Source of the DNA: a virus
Virus record (IMG/VR): IMGVR_UViG_3300028809_000019
Location: 1 to 50,088 of that record
Reading direction: 5' to 3' (one strand)
DNA: 50,088 nucleotides
Position 1 is the stretch's first letter. The number at the start of each line of letters is the position of its first letter. The notes under the pieces are model-generated. The model saw only the letters and a program-made list of their open reading frames with translations. It searched no databases and was not told the DNA's origin. The position numbers and the translations under genes were made by a program. Shown here piece after piece: positions 39,805-47,112 of this stretch.

Positions 39805-40337
39805 GTCTATCCGGCGGCGAAAAGCTCGAGCGTCGACTAGCCGCGCTCTCCCAGCAGATCGCTAAAGGCGGAACGCTCCGGGTCGGCTTCCTCGAGGGCA
39901 GCACGTACCCCGACGGTACGTCCGTGCCGATGGTCGCCGCGGCCCAGAACTTCGGCGCGCCCGGCGCAGGCATTCCGCCCCGCCCGTTTTTCAATAAATT
40001 TATCGACGACAATAAGGACGAATGGGGCGCGCAACTCGCGCGGTTACTCCAGGGCTCGGGGTTCGACGTCGAAAAGTCGCTGAACATCATGGGCATGGGG
40101 ATGGTCGGCCAGTTGCAGACCGCAATAATTGAAACGAACGACCCGCCCCTGTCGCCGGTAACTTTGCTGCTCCGGTCGCGCTTCCCGACTGGCGACTATG
40201 AGGCGGGCGACGTATGGCAAGCTTTCGCGGATATTGCGGCCGGCGAAGTCCCGAGCGGCGGCAGTAGCAAGCCGTTGGTCTGGTCAGGCCACATGCTCGC
40301 ATCGGTTGATTATGAAGTGGTGACGGACGATGGTTAA
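39792..40337 (+). CDS. Neck/tail-completion protein
   Basis: The protein has 181 residues. RRLAALSQQIAKGGTLRVGF and FGAPGAGIPPRPFFNKFIDD followed by a helix (VGQLQTAIIETNDPPLSPVT) and WSGHMLASVDYEV match phage neck or tail-completion proteins of the HK97 gp10/Mu G type. The start at 39792 has no strong binding site and relies on overlap with the upstream gene. Confidence 0.72.
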   Translation: MATISLSGGEKLERRLAALSQQIAKGGTLRVGFLEGSTYPDGTSVPMVAAAQNFGAPGAGIPPRPFFNKFIDDNKDEWGAQLARLLQGSGFDVEKSLNIMGMGMVGQLQTAIIETNDPPLSPVTLLLRSRFPTGDYEAGDVWQAFADIAAGEVPSGGSSKPLVWSGHMLASVDYEVVTDDG

Positions 40338-40719
40338 TTTGCGAGCTCGCGCGAACGTACTGACCAGCCGGATCAATCCGAACCTGTCGATCGGCTATCG
40401 CCGCTATGCGGGTCGCACGGTCAATCCCGACGGCACGCAGGTCGCCGAGTATGACCCGCAGACGTCCGTCGTCGCGCAGGTCCAGTCGCTCGGCAAAAAA
40501 GAGGCCGTCCATCTGTCGTCGCTGCGCATCTCAAATTGCGAGCGCATGGTCTATGTGAACTTCCAGCTTCAGGCGACCGACCGAGTCGAACAGACCGGCG
40601 GCGATCTGGTCGTGTTCGAAGGTGCGGTCTGGCAGGTTGAAGCGATTTTGGAAGGCTGGTCGACCGCGGGCTGGTCGCGCGGCGCAGTCAGTAAGCAGAT
40701 GGACGCTCCGACAGGATGA
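40330..40719 (+). CDS. Head-closure/stopper-like protein
   Basis: This 129-residue beta-rich protein (FQLQATDRVEQTGGDLVVFE, VWQVEAILEGWSTAGWSRGA) lies in the slot of the stopper or tail-tube-adaptor protein between the connector and tail genes. It overlaps the upstream gene by 8 bases. Its last 32 bases overlap the end of the convergent minus-strand gene at 40688. Confidence 0.65.
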   Translation: MVNLRARANVLTSRINPNLSIGYRRYAGRTVNPDGTQVAEYDPQTSVVAQVQSLGKKEAVHLSSLRISNCERMVYVNFQLQATDRVEQTGGDLVVFEGAVWQVEAILEGWSTAGWSRGAVSKQMDAPTG

Positions 40720-41089
40720 CGGCTAGTGCGTGCGCTTGGTTGATGGGGGTTTTCGCAAAACGATCCGTTAGACGACGACCCGCTGAATCCGCTCGTAAAA
40801 TTGATAGCATTTCGGGATTTTCGCGAAACCACCGTTGCCAAAGCCCCAAATAGGCTAGCCATAAATCCTCTTTCGATATGGAAACGACGGGCGGTTTGCC
40901 CTTCCCGACTCTCCACGAAGTGCCTCCGGTCTGTCGGTATCCTTTGACGTCGAGTTGATAGGCTTCTTCAATGGTGCGACCATCGGATAGTCGGGCGAAA
41001 AGCGCGGAAAATCGCCGGTCGCCACGGCTCGATACTTCGTATCCGTCGGCGGCATAGCGCGCCCAACCCCCGCCAGCCGTCGCGGTCAT
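40688..41089 (-). CDS. Conserved accessory protein, minus-strand cassette
   Basis: This 133-residue protein contains EVSSRGDRRFSALFARLSDG followed by RTIEEAYQLDVKGY, then a Trp-rich segment LWLAYLGLWQRWFRENPEML and a helical end RFAKTPINQAHALAVIL. I have the impression of a conserved phage and mobile-element domain but cannot name it. It is the third gene of a minus-strand cassette inserted in the tail operon; ATGA overlap with the zinc-finger gene. A counter-defence role is possible from context alone. Confidence 0.65.
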   Translation of the reverse strand: MTATAGGGWARYAADGYEVSSRGDRRFSALFARLSDGRTIEEAYQLDVKGYRQTGGTSWRVGKGKPPVVSISKEDLWLAYLGLWQRWFRENPEMLSILRADSAGRRLTDRFAKTPINQAHALAVILSERPSAY

Positions 41090-41235
41090 CTTGTTTCCTT
41101 CCGTCGGCGAGCAGCCCGCGCCGACCGCTGGCGCTCCCGGTCCGCCTCGTGACGGACAATATGATTGGTTGCGAGCGATAGCGTATTGCTCGAATAGCGA
41201 CAGCCGGGGACGGTGCAGCGGTATTTATCGAACAT
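41086..41235 (-). CDS. C2H2 zinc-finger-like microprotein
   Basis: This 49-residue ORF has Cys 7, Cys 12, His 25 and His 29 in the order C-x4-C-x12-H-x3-H (YRCTVPGCRYSSN, LSLATNHIVRH), the classic C2H2 finger spacing. The remainder is basic (ADRERQRSARAARRRKETR), which suits DNA or RNA binding. It starts four bases after the upstream stop. Single C2H2 fingers are uncommon in phages. Confidence 0.65.
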   Translation of the reverse strand: MFDKYRCTVPGCRYSSNTLSLATNHIVRHEADRERQRSARAARRRKETR

Positions 41236-41239
41236 CAGA

Positions 41240-41674
41240 TCACCACGTCCGGTGCGTTTCGGCGACCCATTCCAGCCCGTCGTAATTTTCGATTTGCCAC
41301 GATACGCCGGAGGGGATCGAGGTTACGTCGAGTTTCGCAAACTCCCCGTTCGCTTCGTCACCGAGTTCCTCGATAGCCGCGATCAAAGCCAGATCATCTC
41401 GGTCGATATCGCATGGCGTCAGGCTGGCAGCATCCCACGCCGCGTTTGATGCTTGACGTTCTTCCAGCGACATTTCGTGGAAATTATCCTGATCCGGCGG
41501 GCGTTGCTCGACAGGAACGAGCCAATACGTCCAGAACCCATATGGTTTTCCGTCATGTTCGGGATAGAGCGTGATGCCTTTGTGGCGCGCGTAGGCAAGC
41601 ACGCCTGCATGGCTTAGGCCGAACCCCCCGTGGCAGCGGTTAACGACGATTTTTTGAATACCTGTTTCGGACAC
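41240..41674 (-). CDS. Accessory protein, first gene of minus-strand cassette
   Basis: This 144-residue protein starts with GTG, with AAGGAGA 8 bases upstream. It begins QKIVVNRCHGGFGLSHAGVL and contains a Trp-rich Y-W segment (GFWTYWLVPVEQRP) and DRDDLALIAAIEELGDEANG, then TSIPSGVSWQIENYDGLEWV. The N-terminal phrase recurs in phage proteins of unknown function that accompany cloned accessory modules. Expressed from the leftward promoter in node 41708. Confidence 0.68.
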   Translation of the reverse strand: MSETGIQKIVVNRCHGGFGLSHAGVLAYARHKGITLYPEHDGKPYGFWTYWLVPVEQRPPDQDNFHEMSLEERQASNAAWDAASLTPCDIDRDDLALIAAIEELGDEANGEFAKLDVTSIPSGVSWQIENYDGLEWVAETHRTW

Positions 41675-41696
41675 GGTTCAATCTCCTTGAGCGGCC

Positions 41697-41724
41697 ACCT
41701 TACGCATATTGACCGTCCCGTCAA
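41697..41724 (-). promoter_or_regulatory. Early-type leftward promoter
   Basis: On the minus strand: -35 TTGACG (41719-41724), -10 TAAGGT (41697-41702) after 16 bases. It drives the minus-strand cassette ending at 40688. Confidence 0.65.
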
Positions 41725-41725
41725 T
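41708..41725. promoter_or_regulatory. Palindromic operator ATTGAC-CGTCCC-GTCAAT
   Basis: This is an exact copy, including the centre CGTCCC, of the operators at 2538 and 47094. It separates the leftward cassette promoter from the rightward tail promoter. Confidence 0.75.
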
Positions 41726-41726
41726 A

Positions 41727-41757
41727 CCTATTTTTCCCCCGCGTCCTGTCGTATGCT
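41727..41757 (+). promoter_or_regulatory. Late-type rightward promoter (leaderless)
   Basis: The -35 is CCTATTTT (41727-41734), the spacer 17 bases and the -10 TATGCT (41752-41757). The ATG of the tail terminator gene is 7 bases after the -10. A run of five C follows the -35, as at 47113. Confidence 0.6.
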
Positions 41758-41764
41758 CCCCGCC

Positions 41765-42295
41765 ATGGCCGCAACCGTAGACTTAACCGAACAAGCCGTC
41801 TTTACCGGCCTGCGCGCGTTCGTCCTCGACGTGCTGACGGTCGGGCCGACCAACGTCATCAAGGGCCAAGCGAACCGCGTGCCGATGCCCGCCGGTCCGA
41901 ACTTCGTAATCCTGACGCCGACGGGCCGCGCGCAACTTGCCACGACCAAACGCACCTACCTACCGTCAGCCCAGCCCGCCCCGGCACCCGGCCAGCGCGA
42001 CACGCAGCGGCAAACCCGGCTGGACGTGCAGTTCGATGTGTACGGCCCGGCAGCGGCCGAGAACGTCCAGATTATCTCCACGCTGCTCCGCGACATGTAC
42101 GGCTGCGACTTCCTGCGACCCCATCAGGTCCAGCCGCTCTATTGTGGCGACCCCAAGCAATTGCCGCTCGTCACGGGCGAATTGCAATATCTGGCGCGGT
42201 GGATGCTCGGGGCGACTTTGCAATTCAATCCTACGGTATCGACAAGCCAGCAGTTTGCCGATATTGTGGACGTCACCCTAGTAGAGGCGGATTAA
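41765..42295 (+). CDS. Tail terminator protein
   Basis: This 176-residue protein lies before the sheath gene. The pattern RQTRLDVQFDVYGPAAAENV, RDMYGCDFL and PLVTGELQYLARWMLGATLQ corresponds to the neck or tail-terminator family (LIC_12616-like) found in this slot of contractile phages. The start at 41765 is 7 bases after the -10, without a Shine-Dalgarno site; an in-frame ATG at 41753 lies inside the -10 itself. Confidence 0.78.
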   Translation: MAATVDLTEQAVFTGLRAFVLDVLTVGPTNVIKGQANRVPMPAGPNFVILTPTGRAQLATTKRTYLPSAQPAPAPGQRDTQRQTRLDVQFDVYGPAAAENVQIISTLLRDMYGCDFLRPHQVQPLYCGDPKQLPLVTGELQYLARWMLGATLQFNPTVSTSQQFADIVDVTLVEAD

Positions 42296-42297
42296 AA

Positions 42298-43782
42298 ATG
42301 GCGAATAGCATCCCGGCGAAAGATATCGTCAATGTCGTGCCGGGTGTCGTCAGCCCCGGCGGAACCGGCCTCGATATGGTCGGGCTGATCCTGACCGAGT
42401 CCGTCCGTGCGCCGGTCGGCCAAGTCCTACGGTTCCCGACCGCGCGCGCCGTCTCCGATTATTTCGGTCCGACCAGCGACGAGGCGAACGCCGCGACCAT
42501 CTATTTTAACGGCTACGCCGGCGCGACGTCGGTTCCGGCGTTCATCCTGTTCTCGGCGCACACGCTGACCGCCCGTGCTGGCTGGATCCGCGGCGCCGCG
42601 CTCGGTCTGACGCTGGCCGAACTGCAAGCCCTGACCGGCACGCTGACGATCGACTTCGGCGGCACCCCCATCACCAGCGCCGCAATCGTGCTGACCACCG
42701 CCACGAGCTTTTCGAACGCCGCGACCATCATTCAGGCGGCCTTTACGTCGCCGGACTTCGCGGTCACTTACGACGGCCTGACCGGATCGTTCCTGTTCAC
42801 CAGCACGGCGACGGGTGACGTGGCGACGATCGTCTATGCGACCGGCACGATCGCGGCGGGTCTGAAGCTGACCGAAGCGACTGGCGCGACCCTCTCCCAG
42901 GGGCAGGACGCCCAGACCGCCGCCGAGACGATGGACGCGGTAACGGACGCAACGCAGAACTTCGTGACCTTTACGCATCTGGCCGAACTGACCGACGACG
43001 AGATCGTCGAGTTCGCGACGTGGAACGGCACGCAGGACGACCGGTTCCTTTACGTCGCCTGGACGGACTCGCCGGCCGCCATCACGAACAGCGACACGAC
43101 CAGCCCCGCCGTGCGGATCGCCGCGCTCGAACTGTCGGGAACGGCAAGCATCTGGTCGCCGACGTTCCACAAGGCCGTGTTTATTCTCGGTTACGCAGCG
43201 GCGATCGACTTCAACCGCGACAATGGCCGCACGGTCGCCGCGTTCCGTCGGGGCCAAGGGCTCGCCGCGGACGTGACGAACCAGACGATCGCGAACAACC
43301 TGCTCGCCAACGGCTATAGTTTCTATGGCACCTACGCGACGGCCAACGACGACTTCACGTGGATTTATAACGGCACGGTCAGCGGCCCGTTCGCGTTCAT
43401 CGACTCGTATCTCAATCAGATTTGGATGAACAACGCGTTCCAGCTGTCGCTGATGAACCTGCTTGGGCAGGTCGGCCAGATCCCCTATAATGATGACGGT
43501 TACGAGCTGATCGGCGCCGGCTTGACCACCGATATTTCCAACGCGGTCGACTTCGGCGCGATCCGTGCGGGCGTGGTCCTGTCCGAAGCGCAAAAGACGA
43601 TCATTATCGGAATCGCCGGTTCGGACATTTCTGACATTCTCTTTACCCGCGGCTGGGAACTGACAATCCAAGATCCCGGCCCGGCTGTCCGTGCCGAACG
43701 CGGCTCGCCGATCTGCACGTTCTTTTATACGGATGGTCAGTCGGTCCAGAAGATCACTCTCTCCAGCCTGATGGTGCAATAA
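42298..43782 (+). CDS. Tail sheath protein (DUF3383-like)
   Basis: The protein has 494 residues. The start IPAKDIVNVVPGVVSPGGTG, the segments SDEANAATIYFNGYAGATSV and AALELSGTASIWSPTFHKAV, and the order sheath-tube fit the DUF3383 contractile sheath family. It forms the outer contracting layer of the tail. It begins three bases after the terminator gene and is followed by the tube gene four bases later. Confidence 0.88.
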   Translation: MANSIPAKDIVNVVPGVVSPGGTGLDMVGLILTESVRAPVGQVLRFPTARAVSDYFGPTSDEANAATIYFNGYAGATSVPAFILFSAHTLTARAGWIRGAALGLTLAELQALTGTLTIDFGGTPITSAAIVLTTATSFSNAATIIQAAFTSPDFAVTYDGLTGSFLFTSTATGDVATIVYATGTIAAGLKLTEATGATLSQGQDAQTAAETMDAVTDATQNFVTFTHLAELTDDEIVEFATWNGTQDDRFLYVAWTDSPAAITNSDTTSPAVRIAALELSGTASIWSPTFHKAVFILGYAAAIDFNRDNGRTVAAFRRGQGLAADVTNQTIANNLLANGYSFYGTYATANDDFTWIYNGTVSGPFAFIDSYLNQIWMNNAFQLSLMNLLGQVGQIPYNDDGYELIGAGLTTDISNAVDFGAIRAGVVLSEAQKTIIIGIAGSDISDILFTRGWELTIQDPGPAVRAERGSPICTFFYTDGQSVQKITLSSLMVQ

Positions 43783-43786
43783 GACT

Positions 43787-44227
43787 ATGGCCAACAATCG
43801 GACTCTCACCGCCGCGAACGCCATCATCATGATCGGCGTGCAGGGCCTATTCGACACGCCTCGTCGCTTGCAGGGCTTCGCGGCGGATAACGTCACGACG
43901 ATCGACCCGGTATCGAACGCCGAGACGTCCATGGGTATCGACGGGCGGCTGTCGGCCGGTTTCATTCACAACCCGATCCAACAGGCCATCACGCTCCAGG
44001 CGGACAGCGAGTCGGTCGACATGTTCGAATTTTGGAACGCCTCGCAGCGTCAGCGCCGGGAGGCCTATGTGTGCTTCGGGTCGATCCTCCTGCGCGCTAC
44101 GGGCAAACGCTACGTGATGACGCGCGGCTTCCTGACCACGGCGAGCCTGATGCCTGCCATTAACAAGACGCTCCAGCCGCGCCAGTTTACGCTGATGTGG
44201 GAGAACGTCACGGTCGGGCCGGCTTAA
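43787..44227 (+). CDS. Tail tube protein
   Basis: This 146-residue protein follows the sheath gene. Sequence such as GFAADNVTTIDPVSNAETSM and GFIHNPIQQAITLQADSESV, with a final QPRQFTLMWENVTVGPA, fits the tube (DUF3277-type) proteins of contractile phages. A strong terminator follows 28 bases after the stop. Confidence 0.82.
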   Translation: MANNRTLTAANAIIMIGVQGLFDTPRRLQGFAADNVTTIDPVSNAETSMGIDGRLSAGFIHNPIQQAITLQADSESVDMFEFWNASQRQRREAYVCFGSILLRATGKRYVMTRGFLTTASLMPAINKTLQPRQFTLMWENVTVGPA

Positions 44228-44254
44228 CGAATACCTGCTCCTTGGGTCGCAAAG

Positions 44255-44290
44255 AAAACCCCCGGTAGCTTACGAGCCGCCGGGGGTTTT
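44255..44290. terminator. Strong bidirectional intrinsic terminator
   Basis: The 11-bp perfect stem AAAACCCCCGG / CCGGGGGTTTT with a 14-base loop has T runs on both strands, so it ends rightward transcripts of the tube operon and leftward transcripts from the 44397 node. The plus-strand arm is followed by TTTTTCG. Confidence 0.9.
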
Positions 44291-44291
44291 T

Positions 44292-44310
44292 CGTTCGTAG
44301 GGGGCGAACG
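44292..44310. terminator. Second, weaker hairpin
   Basis: A 6-bp stem CGTTCG / CGAACG encloses TAGGGG. It is followed by GTTTT on the plus strand and by AAAAACCCC of the first hairpin on the minus strand. It probably assists the neighbouring terminator. Confidence 0.55.
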
Positions 44311-44410
44311 GTTTTACTTATATCCGCGCATTTTGGCCTCCTGGGTTAGAGAATCAAAACAAGCACTACACTTCTAACCCCGCCAGATTGCCCGCATCTG
44401 ACCGCCCCGT
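44310..44410 (-). other. Minimal leftward transcription unit with five-codon ORF
   Basis: Below the leftward early-type promoter (-35 TTGACG at 44408-44413, weak -10 CAATCT at 44385-44390) the minus strand holds an 8-bp hairpin (arms 44373-44380 and 44343-44350), AGGAGG with ATG 7 bases later, and codons for Met-Arg-Gly-Tyr-Lys then TAA, and then the two terminators. The whole transcript would be about 120 bases. It could be a small RNA, a leader peptide or the remnant of a lost accessory gene. Nothing else is seen in 44228-44486. Confidence 0.5.
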
Positions 44411-44446
44411 CAATACCTTTCTTTCCTCCCGCGCGAGCCTTATTGT
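44397..44446 (+). promoter_or_regulatory. Operator and late-type rightward promoter
   Basis: The imperfect operator TCTGAC-CGCCCC-GTCAAT (44397-44414) is followed by -35 CCTTTCTT (44416-44423), a 17-base spacer and -10 TATTGT (44441-44446). Unlike its relatives it has a leader of about 35 bases with a small hairpin (44455-44469) and a ribosome binding site AGGGAG. Confidence 0.7.
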
Positions 44447-44486
44447 CGGCCCCGGCCCCTCACGGGGGCTAATCAGGGAGTGACCA

Positions 44487-44996
44487 ATGGCACGCAAAGT
44501 AAAGATGATCCGCATACCGGCAGACCCGCCGAGTCGGGACGCGGGCAAGACCTTCCAGCTGACCGAAATGTCCGCCGCGCAGTCCGAAAAATGGGCCCTT
44601 CGCGCGCTCGGGGCTATCGCGAACAGCGGCATGGAAATTCCCGAAGACGTGATGCGCCTCGGTATGGGCGCCCTCGTGGCGGTCGGCTTCAAAGGTCTGC
44701 TGACCATGCAGTTCGACGAGGCCGAGCCGCTGCTGGACGAAATGATGGATTGCATCGTGATCGTGCCGGACCCGAAGAACCCCGGCGTCGTCCGGCCCGT
44801 CGATGACGAGGATATTGAGGACGTGACGACCCGCCTGACTTTGCGTTCGGAGGTGTTCGAATTGCACACGGGTTTTTCGCCGGCCGGCTTCCTCTCGAAA
44901 TTAGGGACGTCGGCGAAACAGACCCCGGTTACGTCGGATTTGCCAACGTCCCCCAAACCATCGGCAACGCCGTCGCCAGCGGACGGGCAACCCTGA
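44487..44996 (+). CDS. Tail assembly chaperone, zero-frame product
   Basis: This 169-residue protein lies immediately before the tape-measure region. The helical sequence FQLTEMSAAQSEKWALRALG, GMGALVAVGFKGLLTMQFDE and DVTTRLTLRSEVFELHTGF fits tail-assembly chaperones (lambda G-like). At 44870-44876 the frame contains G GGT TTT, a -1 slippery heptamer, after which a second frame continues to the tape-measure start. The leader carries a hairpin (44455-44469) and AGGGAG. Confidence 0.8.
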   Translation: MARKVKMIRIPADPPSRDAGKTFQLTEMSAAQSEKWALRALGAIANSGMEIPEDVMRLGMGALVAVGFKGLLTMQFDEAEPLLDEMMDCIVIVPDPKNPGVVRPVDDEDIEDVTTRLTLRSEVFELHTGFSPAGFLSKLGTSAKQTPVTSDLPTSPKPSATPSPADGQP

Positions 44997-45115
44997 TCGA
45001 GCTGCAAACCGTCTACGGCCTGGAGGATCTTTACGACCTGCTGGAAATTGGCCGGATCGAGTCGTATAACGAACGTCTGGCGCACGAGGCCGCCGCTAAT
45101 CGGGACGACGGATAA
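44487..45115 (+). CDS. Tail assembly chaperone, -1 frameshift fusion product
   Basis: A -1 slip at G GGT TTT (44870-44876) joins the first 130 residues to a 79-residue extension that stays open to TAA at 45113-45115. The extension has FAGRLPLEIRDVGETDPGYV, NAVASGRATLIELQTVYGLE and DLYDLLEIGRIESYNERL. This -1 frame has no good start of its own. The tape-measure ATG overlaps its stop as TAATG. The arrangement equals lambda G/GT and P2 E/E' and is needed at a fixed ratio for tail assembly. Confidence 0.75.
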
Positions 45116-46770
45116 TGGCTGAAATTGTGGATGCCTTTGTTGCGACCCTTGGGCTTGACGATACTGATTACAAAAAGAAAAGCCGCGAATATCGGGACGA
45201 CCGCAAGCGGCTGGCCGAAGAGGAACAGAAGCAAAATCGCATCTCGCAGGACGGCCAGTCCCGCACGGTCGCCGGGCTCCGCACGCTGCGGAATGAAACC
45301 GCCGGTTTCCTGCTTATGCTGGCCGGGGCGACCAGTCTCGTCGGGTTCGCCAAGGACATGCTTACCGCCGATGCCGCGACGGGTCGCTTTGCCCGAAATA
45401 CCGGCATGGCGACCGAGCGCGTCTCGGTCTGGGAGAACGCGCTTAAACAGGTCGGCGGGACGGCGCAGGAAGCCCAGCAAGCCCTCGGGACGCTGTTCGG
45501 TATCTTCCAGAACTACCAGCTTACCGGAGACCTATCGAAAGGCGGCGCGCTCGCATTTTTCGGCCTGTCCGAACGCGACCTGAAAGACCCGGAAGCCGCG
45601 TTGCTCCGCATCTCCGAGGTCGTCAAGAACATGCCTCGTGAGGACGTCGAGGCGCGACTAGCCACGCTAGGTCTGTCCGGGTCGATCGTCGGGCTGTTGG
45701 CGGGCGACCGCGGCGAATTGGGTAAGCTCCTGGCGTCGGTTGAGGCGGCAGGCGTGGCCAATGATGATTCGGCCGAAGCGGCGATGGACCTCGAGGCGGA
45801 ACTGGCCAAGACCGCCCAGACCCTCCAAGGCATCGCGCGACCTGCCGTTACCGAACTGGCGACCGCCTTCACGCAGCTTACCGGGATCGTGAACGACATG
45901 ATCGGTCCGATGGGTGCCGTACGCGATTGGTTTATGTCGATCGCGGATAGCAATGTCGGGAAGATGATTTCCGGCGGCGACTATAAAAACATCTGGGATT
46001 ATATCGGCGAGGGCGTAGGCGGTCGGGGCGGCCAGTTGCTTAAGGAACGGTGGGGCTCGCAGGGCAAAGGAGGTTCGGGCGGCGGAGGTGCCGGTATTGG
46101 CGGTATGATCCAGCGGAACCTCGATCTATTTTCGGGCGCCATGGGCGGCGGGAGCAACGGCACGCCCCCGGCAACCGGCGGACGGCCACGTGGTCGACTC
46201 ACACGTGCGGAGCGCAATAACAATCCCGGCAATATCGAGGACGGCGCGTTCGCTCGTCGCCAGTACGGTTATGTCGGCGGGGATGGGCGGTTCGCCAAGT
46301 TCTCGTCGGCCGATGCGGGCTTCGCGGCCATGGAAAACTTGCTGCGCGGTCGGGGCTATGCGGGCGGCGGGCGCAATACGATCGCCAAAATTATCAGCAA
46401 ATACGCCCCATCGTCCGAAAATAATGTCGGTGCCTATGCTTCGGCGGTTGAACGGGCGACCGGGATCAACCGTCACAAACCGTTGAGCCCCGCCGAGATA
46501 CGGGCCGTGTCACGCGCAATGGCCCGCCACGAGGGCTATCGGGGCGGGAGCGTGGATATTGCGGCAGGTTCGACCTACGTCGCCCGGCGCGGCCCGCAGT
46601 CGTCCCGTGCGGCTGGTGGCGCGTCGAGCAACCAATCGAACGTGACGACCGTCGGCCAGATCAACGTCTATACGCCCGCGGCGAATGCGGAGGGTATCAC
46701 TCGCGATATTCGTAGCGCTATGGCTGCGCGCGGCCTCGTCGTGCAGGCTGGGAACGGCTTGCGACCCTGA
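45115..46770 (+). CDS. Tape-measure protein with lysozyme-like domain
   Basis: This 551-residue protein determines tail length; its small size implies a short contractile tail. Residues 1-60 form a helical start (YKKKSREYRDDRKRLAEEEQ), then a hydrophobic region (ETAGFLLMLAGATSLVGFAK) and long helices. Residues of about 365-480 contain AERNNNPGNIEDG and YGYVGGDGRFAKFSSADAGF, a motif set of phage structural peptidoglycan-cleaving domains, with a likely role in cell-wall penetration. A Gly-rich linker precedes that domain. Last 53 bases overlap the convergent minus-strand gene. Confidence 0.85.
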   Translation: MAEIVDAFVATLGLDDTDYKKKSREYRDDRKRLAEEEQKQNRISQDGQSRTVAGLRTLRNETAGFLLMLAGATSLVGFAKDMLTADAATGRFARNTGMATERVSVWENALKQVGGTAQEAQQALGTLFGIFQNYQLTGDLSKGGALAFFGLSERDLKDPEAALLRISEVVKNMPREDVEARLATLGLSGSIVGLLAGDRGELGKLLASVEAAGVANDDSAEAAMDLEAELAKTAQTLQGIARPAVTELATAFTQLTGIVNDMIGPMGAVRDWFMSIADSNVGKMISGGDYKNIWDYIGEGVGGRGGQLLKERWGSQGKGGSGGGGAGIGGMIQRNLDLFSGAMGGGSNGTPPATGGRPRGRLTRAERNNNPGNIEDGAFARRQYGYVGGDGRFAKFSSADAGFAAMENLLRGRGYAGGGRNTIAKIISKYAPSSENNVGAYASAVERATGINRHKPLSPAEIRAVSRAMARHEGYRGGSVDIAAGSTYVARRGPQSSRAAGGASSNQSNVTTVGQINVYTPAANAEGITRDIRSAMAARGLVVQAGNGLRP

Positions 46771-46885
46771 CCGCCTCGGCGCGCAACCGCTTGTGCCGTC
46801 GGGCTTCCAGATAGTCGGCAATATGCTGGACGTGGGCGCGACGCCCGGTCTCGTCGGGGAAATACGCGGCTTCAGAATATACCAT
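46718..46885 (-). CDS. Small basic protein of minus-strand cassette
   Basis: This 55-residue ORF follows the neighbour's TGA by three bases. It reads VYSEAAYFPDETGRRAHVQH then IADYLEARRHKRLRAEAVRV and ends in a Arg-rich tail. The helix after residue 15 and the tail suit nucleic-acid or protein binding. Its 3' part is antisense to the end of the tape-measure gene. Function unknown. Confidence 0.58.
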   Translation of the reverse strand: MVYSEAAYFPDETGRRAHVQHIADYLEARRHKRLRAEAVRVASRSQPARRGRAQP

Positions 46886-46888
46886 CGG

Positions 46889-47059
46889 TCAGGCGATCGA
46901 GATCAAGAGGTCGGCAACCTCCGACACGTCCATCGAAATCAGATAGCCCTCGATTTCGGCGGGATTGCTGGCGGCGTATTTAGCCGCCTTCGCCGCGCCG
47001 TGCATTCCGAGAGCTTTCATTTCAGTCAGTTCGGTGATTACGTCGTTAATGTCGGCCAT
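46889..47059 (-). CDS. Small acidic protein of minus-strand cassette
   Basis: This 56-residue ORF begins ADINDVITELTEMKALGMHG and reads AAKYAASNPAEIEGYLISMD before a Val-Leu-rich end. AAGGAGAC lies 5 bases upstream, and the promoter -10 (47082-47087) follows the operator node at 47094. Start 47059 is chosen over the upstream in-frame ATG because the latter would lie inside the operator. Function unknown. Confidence 0.65.
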   Translation of the reverse strand: MADINDVITELTEMKALGMHGAAKAAKYAASNPAEIEGYLISMDVSEVADLLISIA

Positions 47060-47081
47060 GTCGTGTCTCCTTGTTGACCCC

Positions 47082-47110
47082 CGTTTACCTACCATTGACC
47101 GTCCCGTCAA
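47082..47110 (-). promoter_or_regulatory. Early-type leftward promoter
   Basis: On the minus strand: -35 TTGACG (47105-47110), 17-base spacer, -10 TAAACG (47082-47087). It drives the two small genes ending at 46718. Confidence 0.72.
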
Positions 47111-47111
47111 T
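47094..47111. promoter_or_regulatory. Palindromic operator ATTGAC-CGTCCC-GTCAAT
   Basis: Exact copy of the operators at 2538 and 41708, placed between divergent promoters. Confidence 0.75.
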
Positions 47112-47112
47112 A

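Noticed and set aside
42427-43965. 512-codon minus-strand ORF opposite the sheath gene
   Set aside because: Arg-rich, low-complexity sequence antisense to a clear sheath protein, with no promoter or binding site; a shadow of codon bias. The same applies to the long minus frames opposite the primase-helicase, protease and endolysin genes.
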